A DNA stretch of 59,618 nucleotides from Clostridia bacterium (GCA_017937135.1 JAGBEE010000031.1:1-59618), one strand, 5' to 3'; positions 1-6,913 are shown, counted from the stretch's first letter. The notes: generated from the sequence alone by a model not told the origin. Numbers and translations are program-made.

Positions 1-90
1 AAATATGTGCCCAAGGCGAGATTCGTACACGTAGGCGTACTTCGTACGGTAGAGTGCGAGGTCGCGCCTAAAAAACAGACATTAAAAGAA
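1..90. other. Intergenic left edge, GC-rich short inverted repeats
   Basis: No gene is visible here. The first ~75 bases are clearly more GC-rich than the surroundings. They contain repeated TTCGTAC words and a small perfect hairpin (CGTAC-TTC-GTACG near 38-50), with AGGCG near 14 and CGCCT near 66. The style resembles the structured GC-rich stretch at 2431-2538. It may be the end of another repeat or element outside the window, but nothing more can be supported. Confidence 0.3.
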
Positions 91-119
91 GAGAGCTTGC
101 AACAAAACCGCAAGCTCTC
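91..119 (-). terminator. Intrinsic terminator of rlmA-like gene
   Basis: A perfect 10-bp stem (GAGAGCTTGC / GCAAGCTCTC, 9-nt loop) lies 73 bp beyond the stop of the minus-strand methyltransferase. On the minus strand it is followed by TTCTTTTAAT, which fits an intrinsic terminator for that gene. Confidence 0.75.
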
Positions 120-192
120 AACCTTAAAATTTTACTAAAATAAATGTTTATACTTAATTTCAAGAGGGAATGTGTCCTTATTTGGTCTAAAC

Positions 193-1017
193 TTATTGCA
201 ACATCCCCTTCTTTTTATAAATAGCGAAATTAACCTCAATACAAGTGTTAATTTCAGACACTCCCTCAAGCTTTTCCTTGTCTTTTAAGCATGTTCTATG
301 ATAATAAGGAGTCATAGTAAATAGGTTTTTAATTGTATCATTACCTGATATTTGTGCTTGATACTTTAAATTTACAATATCAACAAGCTCAAAGCCATCA
401 AGGGGAGAAAATTTTTCCTCGTTCAAGTAAATCTCGTTATATAAAATTCCTTTTAGCCCGTCTAAGTGATTTATTCCTGCCGAGGCAACTATTAAATGAC
501 CACCTTTTTTTAAAATCCTTAAAAACTCATCACCTGCAACAGGTGCAAAAAGATTAGTAACAACGTCACAGTACTCATTTTTCAAAGGCAAGTCAAAGAT
601 GTTCCCAACGCAGTAGCCAATGTTTGTAGTTCCCTCACGCCGAGCAACCTTAGCACCGTGCTCACATCCGTATTTTGACATATCAAATCCCAAAACAAAG
701 GAGGACGTGTGAGCTTTTGCTAAATTTTGAGTATAATAACCTTCGCCGGCACCGGCGTCAACAATGATGTCGTTTTTAATTTTAGATACAATATCACATA
801 GCTTGTCGCTAATTCCCTTATACGCGCAGGATGCAAAAAAATCGCTACGTGCCTTTATCATTTCCTTAGAGTCGCCGGCTTTTTTGTTGTTCATCTTGCC
901 AGGGTTTAATAGATTAACATACCCCGAGGCTGAAATGTCAAAGGAATGTCTTTTTTCACACACAAGCGAGTTATTATTTCTTTTTAACTCATTTTTACAA
1001 ATGGGGCACAAAAACAT
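193..1017 (-). CDS. rlmA: RlmA-like 23S rRNA (guanine-N1)-methyltransferase
   Basis: A 274-residue SAM-dependent methyltransferase of the RlmA/RrmA type, which methylates N1 of a guanine in helix 35 of 23S rRNA. The N-terminus carries the family's zinc finger (C4, C7, C20, H24). A SAM-binding motif I, DAGAGEGYY, follows at about residues 87-95, and NLFAP is the post-I catalytic-loop equivalent. The start chosen is the ATG at 1017. It places MFLCPIC at the N-terminus as in the family and has AGGAG 7 nt upstream; a longer reading to 1083 would run through the promoter. It is divergent from rlmD with overlapping promoters. Which guanine (745 or 748) is modified cannot be read from sequence. Confidence 0.85.
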   Translation of the reverse strand: MFLCPICKNELKRNNNSLVCEKRHSFDISASGYVNLLNPGKMNNKKAGDSKEMIKARSDFFASCAYKGISDKLCDIVSKIKNDIIVDAGAGEGYYTQNLAKAHTSSFVLGFDMSKYGCEHGAKVARREGTTNIGYCVGNIFDLPLKNEYCDVVTNLFAPVAGDEFLRILKKGGHLIVASAGINHLDGLKGILYNEIYLNEEKFSPLDGFELVDIVNLKYQAQISGNDTIKNLFTMTPYYHRTCLKDKEKLEGVSEINTCIEVNFAIYKKKGMLQ

Positions 1018-1038
1018 ATAATATCTCCTAATAGTTGG

Positions 1039-1067
1039 TTGATTTTTGTAACTAAATATATTATAAT
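1039..1067 (+). promoter_or_regulatory. SigA-type promoter for rlmD-like gene
   Basis: TTGATT (1039-1044), a 17-bp spacer and TATAAT (1062-1067) precede the rlmD-like gene by about 40 bp. The -10 element overlaps the divergent -10 of the rlmA-like gene. Confidence 0.6.
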
Positions 1068-1088
1068 ATATTTGTATAAACAAATCAA
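1060..1088 (-). promoter_or_regulatory. SigA-type promoter for rlmA-like gene
   Basis: On the minus strand, TTGATT (-35, 1083-1088) and TATAAT (-10, 1060-1065) are separated by exactly 17 bp. The -10 overlaps that of the divergent rlmD promoter by four bases, within a perfect 20-bp AT palindrome (1054-1073). Confidence 0.6.
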
Positions 1089-1105
1089 GAAGAAAAGGAG
1101 AAATT

Positions 1106-2383
1106 ATGTTAGAGTCAGGACAAGCCTACACAGTGACAATTGAAGAATGCAATATTTTTGCAAATGGTGTATGTCACATTGATAATATGGTTGTTTTTGT
1201 GCCCAATACCTTACAGGGTGAAGAGTGCGAAATTACAATTACTAAGGTAATGCCAACGTATGCCTTTGCAAGGTGCGATAAAATTATTTCTCCGTCAAAT
1301 AAAAGGCAGGTCCCAGCCTGTAAAGTGTATAATGAGTGTGGTGGATGCTCATTTTTACATATGGATATTGAAGAAGAAAACTATATAAAAAATGAGTATG
1401 TAAAAAGTGCGTTTAAAAAACAAAAAATAGAGGCAGATTTTGAAAAAACAGTCTCACCTGTGTGCGAAAAATACAGAAACAAGGTAGTTTTGTTCTTTGA
1501 TGGTAACGACTTTGGGTACATGAAAGAGGGCACAAATCAAATAGTAAAGCATCACACTTGCAACTTGAACCCCGATATATTTGATAAAATAGCAAGTTTT
1601 ACAAAGGAGCACATAAAAAGCAATAACCTAAGGGCGCTATATTTAAGAAAATCCTCACATAGCGTACCCGAAATAATGGTGTGCCCAATTTTCTATAAAA
1701 GCACGGATATTAGCACTTTTGTAAAGGATATTACAAATGAGTTCCCGCAAATAAAGTCAATACTGGTGTCAAGCTACGAAAAAAGTGATTTTACTCTTGA
1801 AAAGCTGACATTTAAAGCAGTATATGGCAACGGATATATAAACGATGAGATATGTGGTGTCAATTTTAGAATATCACCCGAGTCCTTTTATCAAATTAAC
1901 CACCCCTGTGCAACTCTTTTGTATGAAAAGGCGATAGAGCTTGCAGATGCTAAGAAAGGAACCCTTTGCGCTGACCTTTTCTGTGGAACGGGCACAATTG
2001 GAATAATTATTGCTAAAAAAACAGGAGCCGAGGTTAACGGAGTAGAAATAGTAAAAAGTGCAGTAGAGGACGCAAGATTTAACGCAACACAAAATGGTAT
2101 AGCAAATGCTACATTTGAAGCATGCGATGCAAAAGCCTTTAACAAAAAAACAGATGTATGTATAATTGACCCACCTCGCAAGGGCTGTTCACAGCTAATG
2201 CTAAATACCCTTTTGCGCCTAAAGCCTAAACGCATAGTTTACGTTTCCTGCAATACCGACACCCTAACAAGAGACTTAAAAATCCTTTTAAATGACTATA
2301 AAATTTCTTCCCCTGTGTCTGTATTTAATATGTTTCCTAGGACAAAACACGTTGAAAGCGTGGTTTGTCTTACTCGCGAGTAA
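1106..2383 (+). CDS. rlmD: 23S rRNA (uracil-C5)-methyltransferase, RlmD/RumA family
   Basis: A 425-residue TrmA/RlmD-family enzyme that makes 5-methyluridine in 23S rRNA. An N-terminal TRAM domain (about 1-62) is followed by the [4Fe-4S] cysteines (C72, C78, C81, C152). Then come the SAM motif ADLFCGTGTIG (about 289-299), DPPRKG (355-360) and the catalytic SCNTDTL with C382. The C-terminus HVESVVCL is the usual family ending. Start ATG 1106 has a GGAG site. The last codons plus stop lie inside a perfect 28-bp palindrome (2363-2390), and the HVESVVCL codons recur twice downstream, so the gene's 3' end appears to be an element integration site. The final TRE was probably supplied by an inserted element. 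Firmicutes have several paralogues, so the exact position modified is not certain. Confidence 0.88.
   Translation: MLESGQAYTVTIEECNIFANGVCHIDNMVVFVPNTLQGEECEITITKVMPTYAFARCDKIISPSNKRQVPACKVYNECGGCSFLHMDIEEENYIKNEYVKSAFKKQKIEADFEKTVSPVCEKYRNKVVLFFDGNDFGYMKEGTNQIVKHHTCNLNPDIFDKIASFTKEHIKSNNLRALYLRKSSHSVPEIMVCPIFYKSTDISTFVKDITNEFPQIKSILVSSYEKSDFTLEKLTFKAVYGNGYINDEICGVNFRISPESFYQINHPCATLLYEKAIELADAKKGTLCADLFCGTGTIGIIIAKKTGAEVNGVEIVKSAVEDARFNATQNGIANATFEACDAKAFNKKTDVCIIDPPRKGCSQLMLNTLLRLKPKRIVYVSCNTDTLTRDLKILLNDYKISSPVSVFNMFPRTKHVESVVCLTRE
2348..2370 (+). repeat. Putative attachment-site core, copy 1 (inside rlmD 3' end)
   Basis: These 23 bp encode HVESVVCL at the end of the rlmD-like protein. 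Near-identical copies occur at 3146-3168 (1 mismatch) and 4149-4171 (2 mismatches). The 3' ends of rum-type methyltransferase genes are known integration sites for streptococcal ICEs and phages, so this is read as the gene-side attachment core (attL). Confidence 0.7.
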
Positions 2384-2390
2384 GACAAAC
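2363..2390. repeat. Perfect 28-bp palindrome over the rlmD stop codon
   Basis: GTTTGTCTTACTCG is followed directly by its exact reverse complement. It spans the last codons and stop of rlmD. There is no T-tract afterwards, so it is not a classical terminator. It lies at the junction between the gene and the inserted block and may be an element end or an integrase/excisionase site. Confidence 0.6.
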
Positions 2391-2430
2391 GCAAAAATCC
2401 GACGGCAAGATAGGCGTCGTGCTTGCACGT

Positions 2431-2538
2431 AAGGATATATTGACTTCGTGATTTTAGAGGGATCGCCATAAGGCGAGAACGAAACACGCTTTCATCGTAT
2501 CGTGTCACGCTCTCGGCGCGAGAGCAACATATATCCTT
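2431..2538. repeat. 108-bp structured element with 10-bp terminal inverted repeats
   Basis: AAGGATATAT at the left end is matched by ATATATCCTT at the right. In between are nested perfect hairpins: TCGCC-ATAA-GGCGA (2463-2476), ACACG..CGTGT (2484-2505) and GCTCTCG-GCG-CGAGAGC (2509-2525). A further CGTGC-TT-GCACG lies just to the left. It is clearly more GC-rich than neighbouring spacers. It could be a small MITE-like or palindromic repeat, or a structured RNA; no coding potential is convincing. Confidence 0.5.
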
Positions 2539-2705
2539 CTTTGGAATATATGTTTCCTTTAATTTATAGAGTTAAAAATACAATAAATAAGTGTTCAAAA
2601 TCAAAAAATGCCCCAATTTAGCATTGGGACAAATGTGAGTTTTGAGCAAAACTCGAAAGTGCATTTTACAGTAGTACGGTATAACAATCGAAAGGAATTG
2701 ACGAT

Positions 2706-3026
2706 ATGGAACAAGATTTGAGACTGAATGGTCAAGAGGAATATTTAAAAAATGTAGTCCTCTATAGAATTGTTTTCCCTGATTTTTGGGCGAAAGCATT
2801 TGCTGATAAAAACGAATTTTATCAAAGCATTTTAAGATATGCCGAAAATCATGTTAAGGCTTTCCCTAATACAAAGGAATATCTTGAAGGTGAAAAAATA
2901 CAGTTATTTTGGCACGAACACTGCGATTTCTGTTGGGAAAAAGCAATGACAAGTATGGTCTGTGAGTTTTATTGTACAAAAGATATGCGTTATTGGATTT
3001 GCAAAGAATGCTTTGAAGAATTTTAA
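2706..3026 (+). CDS. Hypothetical cysteine-rich protein, element cargo
   Basis: I do not recognise this 106-residue protein. It has an AAGGAA site 9 nt before ATG 2706 and an ordinary codon pattern. The N-terminal two thirds are charged and helical-looking. The C-terminal 45 residues hold HCDFC, then VCEFYC, then ICKEC, a Cys/His spacing suggesting a small zinc ribbon or treble-clef fold. Two small hairpins (near 2609 and 2638) lie upstream. It sits alone between attachment-core copies 1 and 2, so it is probably element cargo. No function can be assigned. Confidence 0.6.
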   Translation: MEQDLRLNGQEEYLKNVVLYRIVFPDFWAKAFADKNEFYQSILRYAENHVKAFPNTKEYLEGEKIQLFWHEHCDFCWEKAMTSMVCEFYCTKDMRYWICKECFEEF

Positions 3027-3098
3027 AGATAAATTTGGGTGGATTGTAAAATTCGCTGATGAGCTGTTTGATTGACTATAAATATACCTTTTGTCGTT

Positions 3099-3168
3099 AC
3101 ACCCCCTGTTTTTGACACAAAAATATACCTTTTGACCTCTTGCCCCACGTCGAAAGCGTGGTTTGTCT
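3099..3168 (+). repeat. 70-bp direct repeat, copy 1 (element right end plus att core)
   Basis: It matches 4102-4171 at a constant offset of 1003 bp with two mismatches. The last 23 bp are the rlmD-derived core, followed here by codons for T-K-L and a stop, so this copy still reads HVESVVCLTKL-stop like an authentic rlmD tail. Within and before it, the word AATATACCTTTTG occurs twice 40 bp apart (near 3081 and 3121), resembling integrase arm-site repeats. Confidence 0.75.
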
Positions 3169-3200
3169 GACAAAATTATAAATCCACAAAGGAGAACGAT

Positions 3201-3686
3201 ATGAAAATAATATCTGCTGAGCGTTGTGCACTTTTGAAAAAATACGGCTTTGATGATAGCTCCAACAGGGATCTTTCCTTTGGATTTCCTACTCCTGCCT
3301 ATGTCATGGATACTAAAATGCTGGTACAAGGAGACCACACTACCGATCACGCCTACATATATTACGCCTGTGTGGACACGTACGAAGGAGAGCGGCTTGA
3401 CGGATTCTTTTATTCTCCTTCTTTACTTGAATATTTGCTTATTGATTTCGGTGGCGAGTGGGATTTTAACCGTATGCTAAAAGCCATTCAAAGGCAATTG
3501 GATTGCGAAGTGCGTCTTGTTTCGGTGAACGGTTACCCAAATCTGTTTATCGAGCTCGATGAGCAAGATGGGAAAACAGCTGATATTCGCTTTCAAATAA
3601 GTGATATGCTCAAGTTGATTGGTCAATTGGATTATCTTTTGTCGCGTAAGCTGGAAAGCCTGCGAGCAAAAAGGAGAAGGGCTTGA
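3201..3686 (+). CDS. Hypothetical protein, element cargo
   Basis: I do not recognise this 161-residue protein. The start ATG 3201 has AGGAG 8 nt upstream. It looks soluble, with mixed alpha/beta composition, an acidic middle and a strongly basic C-terminus (ESLRAKRRRA). Codon choice is less AT-biased than in neighbouring housekeeping genes (CGT, GAC, CTC-type codons are more frequent), which fits acquisition with the element. It lies directly after attachment-core copy 2, and a tiny hydrophobic ORF follows three bases after its stop codon ends. Confidence 0.6.
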   Translation: MKIISAERCALLKKYGFDDSSNRDLSFGFPTPAYVMDTKMLVQGDHTTDHAYIYYACVDTYEGERLDGFFYSPSLLEYLLIDFGGEWDFNRMLKAIQRQLDCEVRLVSVNGYPNLFIELDEQDGKTADIRFQISDMLKLIGQLDYLLSRKLESLRAKRRRA

Positions 3687-3688
3687 TT

Positions 3689-3793
3689 TTGAAAGACATT
3701 GTCATCGTGATAGATTCGGTTATTGGAATTGTGCTTTTCTCGTTTTATAACTTGCTTGTGTATGGAACAGCAGTATTTGCTTGTTTTTACTGA
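3689..3793 (+). CDS. Possible 34-residue hydrophobic peptide
   Basis: A TTG-initiated small ORF begins almost immediately after the stop of the 161-residue gene, with AAGGAG 12 nt upstream. The product would be one hydrophobic segment (IVIVIDSVIGIVLFSFYNLL) after a short charged start, ending in Cys-Phe-Tyr. It would be a single-pass membrane peptide. The spacing is long and the start is TTG, so this is tentative. If real, it is probably translationally coupled to the upstream gene. Confidence 0.3.
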   Translation: MKDIVIVIDSVIGIVLFSFYNLLVYGTAVFACFY

Positions 3794-4101
3794 TAAAATT
3801 AAGTATAAAAATGGGCTTTTAAAAAAAGCAGTTGGTCATTCTTTCAAGTCAATACAAAATTAAATTGAGAAGGCTAACTACCCGAAGTGGCTATACAGTT
3901 TGGATGTTGATGCACCACTATAAAGACAAAAGGGTGTTGACATATAAACTGTGTCAATCACTCGCAGGAAAAAGGAAATATGATTTGTGCCAAATAGGTT
4001 GTGAGATCATTGACCGTCAAAAAGTGATCAAGTAACTATAAAGCAATAAAATCGGCAGAGCGGTTTCAACTAAAGGCAAAAAAGTGATACTTTTTGGCTT
4101 C
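3794..4101. other. Poorly coding spacer in element remnant 2
   Basis: A 67-codon open frame from a TTG at 3832 to 4035 lacks a convincing ribosome site. Its product (basic, containing VLTYKLCQSLAGKRKYDLC) is not recognised and may be a decayed fragment. Just right of it, GATACTTTTTGGCTTCACACC resembles the arm repeat seen near 3081. No other feature is visible. Confidence 0.3.
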
Positions 4102-4171
4102 ACACCCCCCGTTTTTGACACAAAAATATACCTTTTGACCTCTTGCCCCACGTCGAAAGCGTGGTTTGCCT
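4102..4171 (+). repeat. 70-bp direct repeat, copy 2 (element right end plus att core)
   Basis: This is the second copy of the repeat at 3099-3168. The final 23 bp (4149-4171) encode HVESVVCL in one frame, but here the frame runs on without an immediate stop. It is followed by a small hairpin, GCTTGG-ACAG-CCAAGC. It marks the probable right boundary (attR) of the array, 36 bp before the next gene. Confidence 0.75.
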
Positions 4172-4222
4172 GGCTTGGACAGCCAAGCAACGTGATATAA
4201 CATATCGATGGAGAAAAACAAA

Positions 4223-5431
4223 ATGAGCGAAATGGATAAATTTGAAATTTCAGACAGCAATGTTTTAAAAAGATACAAGGGTAATGACTCAATTGTTGTT
4301 GTACCAAATCGTGTAAAAGAAATTGAAAGATGTGTTTTTTATAATTGTGATTTGCTTGAAGAAATTTCAATTCCAGACGGCATCGAAATAATAGATGAAA
4401 CTAATTTTATAGAATGTAAAAATCTTAAATTTAATGAAGCTGACGGAGTAAGATATTTAGGAAATAAAAACAATCCATACCTTGTGCTTGTTTCAGCAGA
4501 GAAAAATATAAAAGAGCATGATATAAAAGAAGGCTGTAAGCTTATAAAGGGAAACGCATTTGATCTGTGTAGTGAGTTAGTACGCATATCAATACCGTCA
4601 ACTGTAAGGCAAATAGGCTACATGGCGTTTTACAACTGTTACTCACTAAGTGAAGTAAAAATTTCAGAAGGTGTTGAAAAAATATATAGCTGTGCTTTCG
4701 AAAATTGTAGCATTGAAAATCTTCAACTCCCAAATAGCTTAAAATACATTGGTGAAAACGCATTTAGTATGGTGAGCCTAAAAGAGGTTAGTATTTCAAA
4801 TGAAATTCTTTATATTGGCTGTGGTGCCTTTGCTTATAATGACATTAGGTACAATGAATACAAGGAAGGTTGCTATTTTGGAAGTGATAAAAATCCATAT
4901 CTTTGCTTTGTAAAGCCAAAGGATAAAAATACTTCAAATATAGACATTCATAGTAACTGTAAAATAATATACTCTAACGCATTTTCTAAATGCAAAAATC
5001 TAAAAAATATAAAATTACCAGATGGCTTAGTACAAATTGGTAAAAATGCTTTTCAAGAATGCTATGAGCTTGAAGCTATCAACATACCAAGTAACGTAAC
5101 GCTAATTGATGAATGTGCCTTTGCAAGCTGTAAAAGGCTAAAATCTATTAAAATTCCTAATCAAAGAATAACAATTGAGTCTGGAGCCTTTATGGAATGC
5201 TCCTCAATTGAGACCTTAGAGCTTATAAATGCCATTGTTAGTGATAATGTATTCGACGGGTGCAATGGATTAAAACGCTTAGTAGTAGGTGAAGCGTCAA
5301 ATTTATATGGCTACTATATATTTTCAGGCTGCAACTCTCTTAAGGAAGCAATATTGCCAAAAAAATTAGAAAATAGCACCATAATAGATGAATTAAATGA
5401 AATCGGAAATGTTAAGATTACATACGTGTAA
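4223..5431 (+). CDS. BspA-type leucine-rich repeat (LRR_5) protein
   Basis: A protein of about 402 residues made mostly of BspA-like leucine-rich repeats (LRR_5 family). Units of ~23 residues recur in the style 'I..xAF..C..L..I.IP..V..I', for example IPSTVRQIGYMAFYNCYSL and LPDGLVQIGKNAFQECYEL. There is no signal peptide, anchor or transmembrane segment, so this copy appears cytoplasmic, unlike most surface BspA proteins. ATG 4223 is preferred because GGAG stands 9 nt upstream; ATG 4208 in the same frame has no site. It lies immediately right of the attachment-site array, so it could belong to a further inserted block. The ligand is unknown. Confidence 0.8.
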   Translation: MSEMDKFEISDSNVLKRYKGNDSIVVVPNRVKEIERCVFYNCDLLEEISIPDGIEIIDETNFIECKNLKFNEADGVRYLGNKNNPYLVLVSAEKNIKEHDIKEGCKLIKGNAFDLCSELVRISIPSTVRQIGYMAFYNCYSLSEVKISEGVEKIYSCAFENCSIENLQLPNSLKYIGENAFSMVSLKEVSISNEILYIGCGAFAYNDIRYNEYKEGCYFGSDKNPYLCFVKPKDKNTSNIDIHSNCKIIYSNAFSKCKNLKNIKLPDGLVQIGKNAFQECYELEAINIPSNVTLIDECAFASCKRLKSIKIPNQRITIESGAFMECSSIETLELINAIVSDNVFDGCNGLKRLVVGEASNLYGYYIFSGCNSLKEAILPKKLENSTIIDELNEIGNVKITYV

Positions 5432-5446
5432 GAAGGGAATAAGCAT

Positions 5447-6232
5447 ATGAAAGCAAAAGAGCTCATTGAGAAATTGATATACGGAGCATACAAGCGCGAG
5501 CCAACCTGCGATACAATAAAAGCAGGAGACCCCGAAAAAGAGCTTAAACGCGTTATGGTAACAATGTTTGCAACCGTTGACGTTGTTCGCCAGGCTAAGG
5601 AGTGGGGAGCAGATATGCTTATAGTACACGAGCCTACATATTACGACCATTGGGACATAGTAGAAGAAAATAAGGTTACCATAGCAAAAAAGAAATTGAT
5701 TGATGAAAGTGGAATAGTAGTTTTTCGCTATCACGACCATATGCATTCAAGAGACATTGACCAAATAACCCAGGGTGAACTACATTATTTGAGGCTTGAT
5801 GGCACAGTAAGTAAAACACCATATGATGCATCATATATGTTTACAGCAAATGAGCCAATTACAGCTCTTGAGCTTGCAAATCGCATGGAAAACAAGCTTG
5901 GCATAAAGCATGTAAGAATAGCAGGAGAAAGAAACAAAAAATCAACTAAAATTGCGGCATGCTTCGGTACTCCCGCAGGTGTTTACGAGTTATTAACAAG
6001 TGATGATGTAGAAATAGTTTTAACAGGCGAGGCTTGCGAGTGGAAGCTTTGTGAATACGCGCGAGATGCATCACTGCTTGGTATAAATAAATCAATTATA
6101 GTTATGGGACATATCCCATCTGAAAGAGATGGAATGCGCTTGCTTGCCGAGCGAATGAAAAAGGAATATAAGTCATTTGAAACACGCTATATCGAATGTG
6201 GGGAGGCTTATACCTATACTGATGAAGAATAA
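5447..6232 (+). CDS. Nif3-like (DUF34) dinuclear metal-center protein
   Basis: A 261-residue protein of the Nif3/YqfO family, which form hexameric rings with a two-metal site. Visible family features are LIVHEPTYY (about 62-70, equivalent to the metal-binding HHP segment), FRYHDHMHS (about 94-102) and VLTGEACEW then GHIPSER near the C-terminus, where metal ligands cluster. The HEPTYY variant recalls the clade annotated as DUF34 enzymes acting on nucleotide-like compounds. The start ATG 5447 has AAGGGA. It begins a run of closely spaced genes to 10112. The true substrate is not established for most members. Confidence 0.75.
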   Translation: MKAKELIEKLIYGAYKREPTCDTIKAGDPEKELKRVMVTMFATVDVVRQAKEWGADMLIVHEPTYYDHWDIVEENKVTIAKKKLIDESGIVVFRYHDHMHSRDIDQITQGELHYLRLDGTVSKTPYDASYMFTANEPITALELANRMENKLGIKHVRIAGERNKKSTKIAACFGTPAGVYELLTSDDVEIVLTGEACEWKLCEYARDASLLGINKSIIVMGHIPSERDGMRLLAERMKKEYKSFETRYIECGEAYTYTDEE

Positions 6233-6241
6233 GGAGATATT

Positions 6242-6913
6242 ATGAACACAGTTAAACTAAGCTTTAATGGTTATGAGGCAACTGTAATTCGCCCAGAAAA
6301 TCCAAACGGAAAATGGATATGGAAAACAGAGTTTTTATATGCCTTTGATGCGTCAGAAAAGGCACTTTGCGAAATGGGATATACTCGCGTATATTATCAA
6401 ATAAGCGACAAATATGGTAGCTATGAGGCAGTGCGTCTTATGCACAAATTTTATCATTTTATAGTAAAAGAATTTAACCTTGATAAAAAATGTGTGCTAT
6501 TCGGCTTTAGTAGAGGTGGACTATATGCTTTTAATTTTGCGATGTCCTATCCCGAATATGTAGAAAAAATATACCTTGATGCGCCAGTTTTAGATATGCG
6601 CTCATGGCCACCAAAGGGAAGCCGTGAAAGAGAAGAGGTTTATCAAGAGTATACCTTAACAGAGGAAACCTTAGAAATATTTAAGGGGCACCCAATTGAA
6701 AATTTAAAGGAGTTCTTTGAATTAAATATTCCTCTTTTATTAGTAGCTGGTGGTAGCGATGAGGTTGTGCCATTTGAGGAAAACTCAGGCAAAATGATAG
6801 AGTATTGCAAGAACAACAATATTGATATTATCTCCATAGTTAAGCCAGAATGTAAGCATCATCCTCATTCTTTAGAGAATGTACAGCCTATAATTGATTT
6901 TATCGAGCAATAA
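6242..6913 (+). CDS. Alpha/beta hydrolase
   Basis: A 223-residue single-domain alpha/beta hydrolase. The nucleophile elbow is GFSRGG (G-x-S-x-G, about 88-93). The acid is probably the Asp of GGSDEVVP (about 177), and the histidine lies in CKHHPHSLENV near the C-terminus. There is no signal peptide. AGGAGATATT precedes ATG 6242, only 9 bp after the Nif3-like gene. The neighbouring GH78 gene suggests a role in deacylating plant sugars or glycoconjugates, but this is inference. Confidence 0.8.
   Translation: MNTVKLSFNGYEATVIRPENPNGKWIWKTEFLYAFDASEKALCEMGYTRVYYQISDKYGSYEAVRLMHKFYHFIVKEFNLDKKCVLFGFSRGGLYAFNFAMSYPEYVEKIYLDAPVLDMRSWPPKGSREREEVYQEYTLTEETLEIFKGHPIENLKEFFELNIPLLLVAGGSDEVVPFEENSGKMIEYCKNNNIDIISIVKPECKHHPHSLENVQPIIDFIEQ

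Larger units (their letters stand above)
2348..3168 (+). mobile_element. Candidate integrase-less element remnant 1 at rlmD 3' end
   Basis: This block is bounded by attachment-core copies at 2348-2370 and 3146-3168. It carries a structured GC-rich stretch and one small cysteine-rich gene (2706-3026), with no recombinase. Its right end shares 70 bp (68 identical) with the right end of block 2. That is what two related elements inserted in tandem at one site would leave. It fits the CIME concept (an att-flanked remnant without recombination genes) but is inferred from repeats only. Confidence 0.55.
3146..4171 (+). mobile_element. Candidate integrase-less element remnant 2
   Basis: This block is bounded by attachment-core copies 2 (3146-3168) and 3 (4149-4171) and shares its 70-bp right end with remnant 1. 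It holds a 161-residue unknown gene, a possible 34-residue hydrophobic peptide and about 300 bp of poorly coding DNA. No recombinase is present, so mobility would need an integrase in trans. Confidence 0.55.

Noticed and set aside
1891-2235. 114-codon frame opposite rlmD
   Set aside because: Antisense shadow of a strongly conserved gene; no ribosome site.
2296-2508. 70-codon open frame on the minus strand over the rlmD end
   Set aside because: It overlaps the rlmD 3' end and the palindromic stretch, lacks a ribosome site, and its sequence is dictated by the inverted repeats.
3832-4035. 67-codon TTG-started frame in element block 2
   Set aside because: Weak start, no ribosome site and unrecognised product; noted as poorly coding spacer instead of a gene.
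2348-4171. Interpretation of the three HVESVVCL repeats as a CRISPR array or transposon ends
   Set aside because: There are only three copies spaced about 0.8-1.0 kb apart, direct not inverted, and derived from a coding sequence; site-specific integration explains them better.
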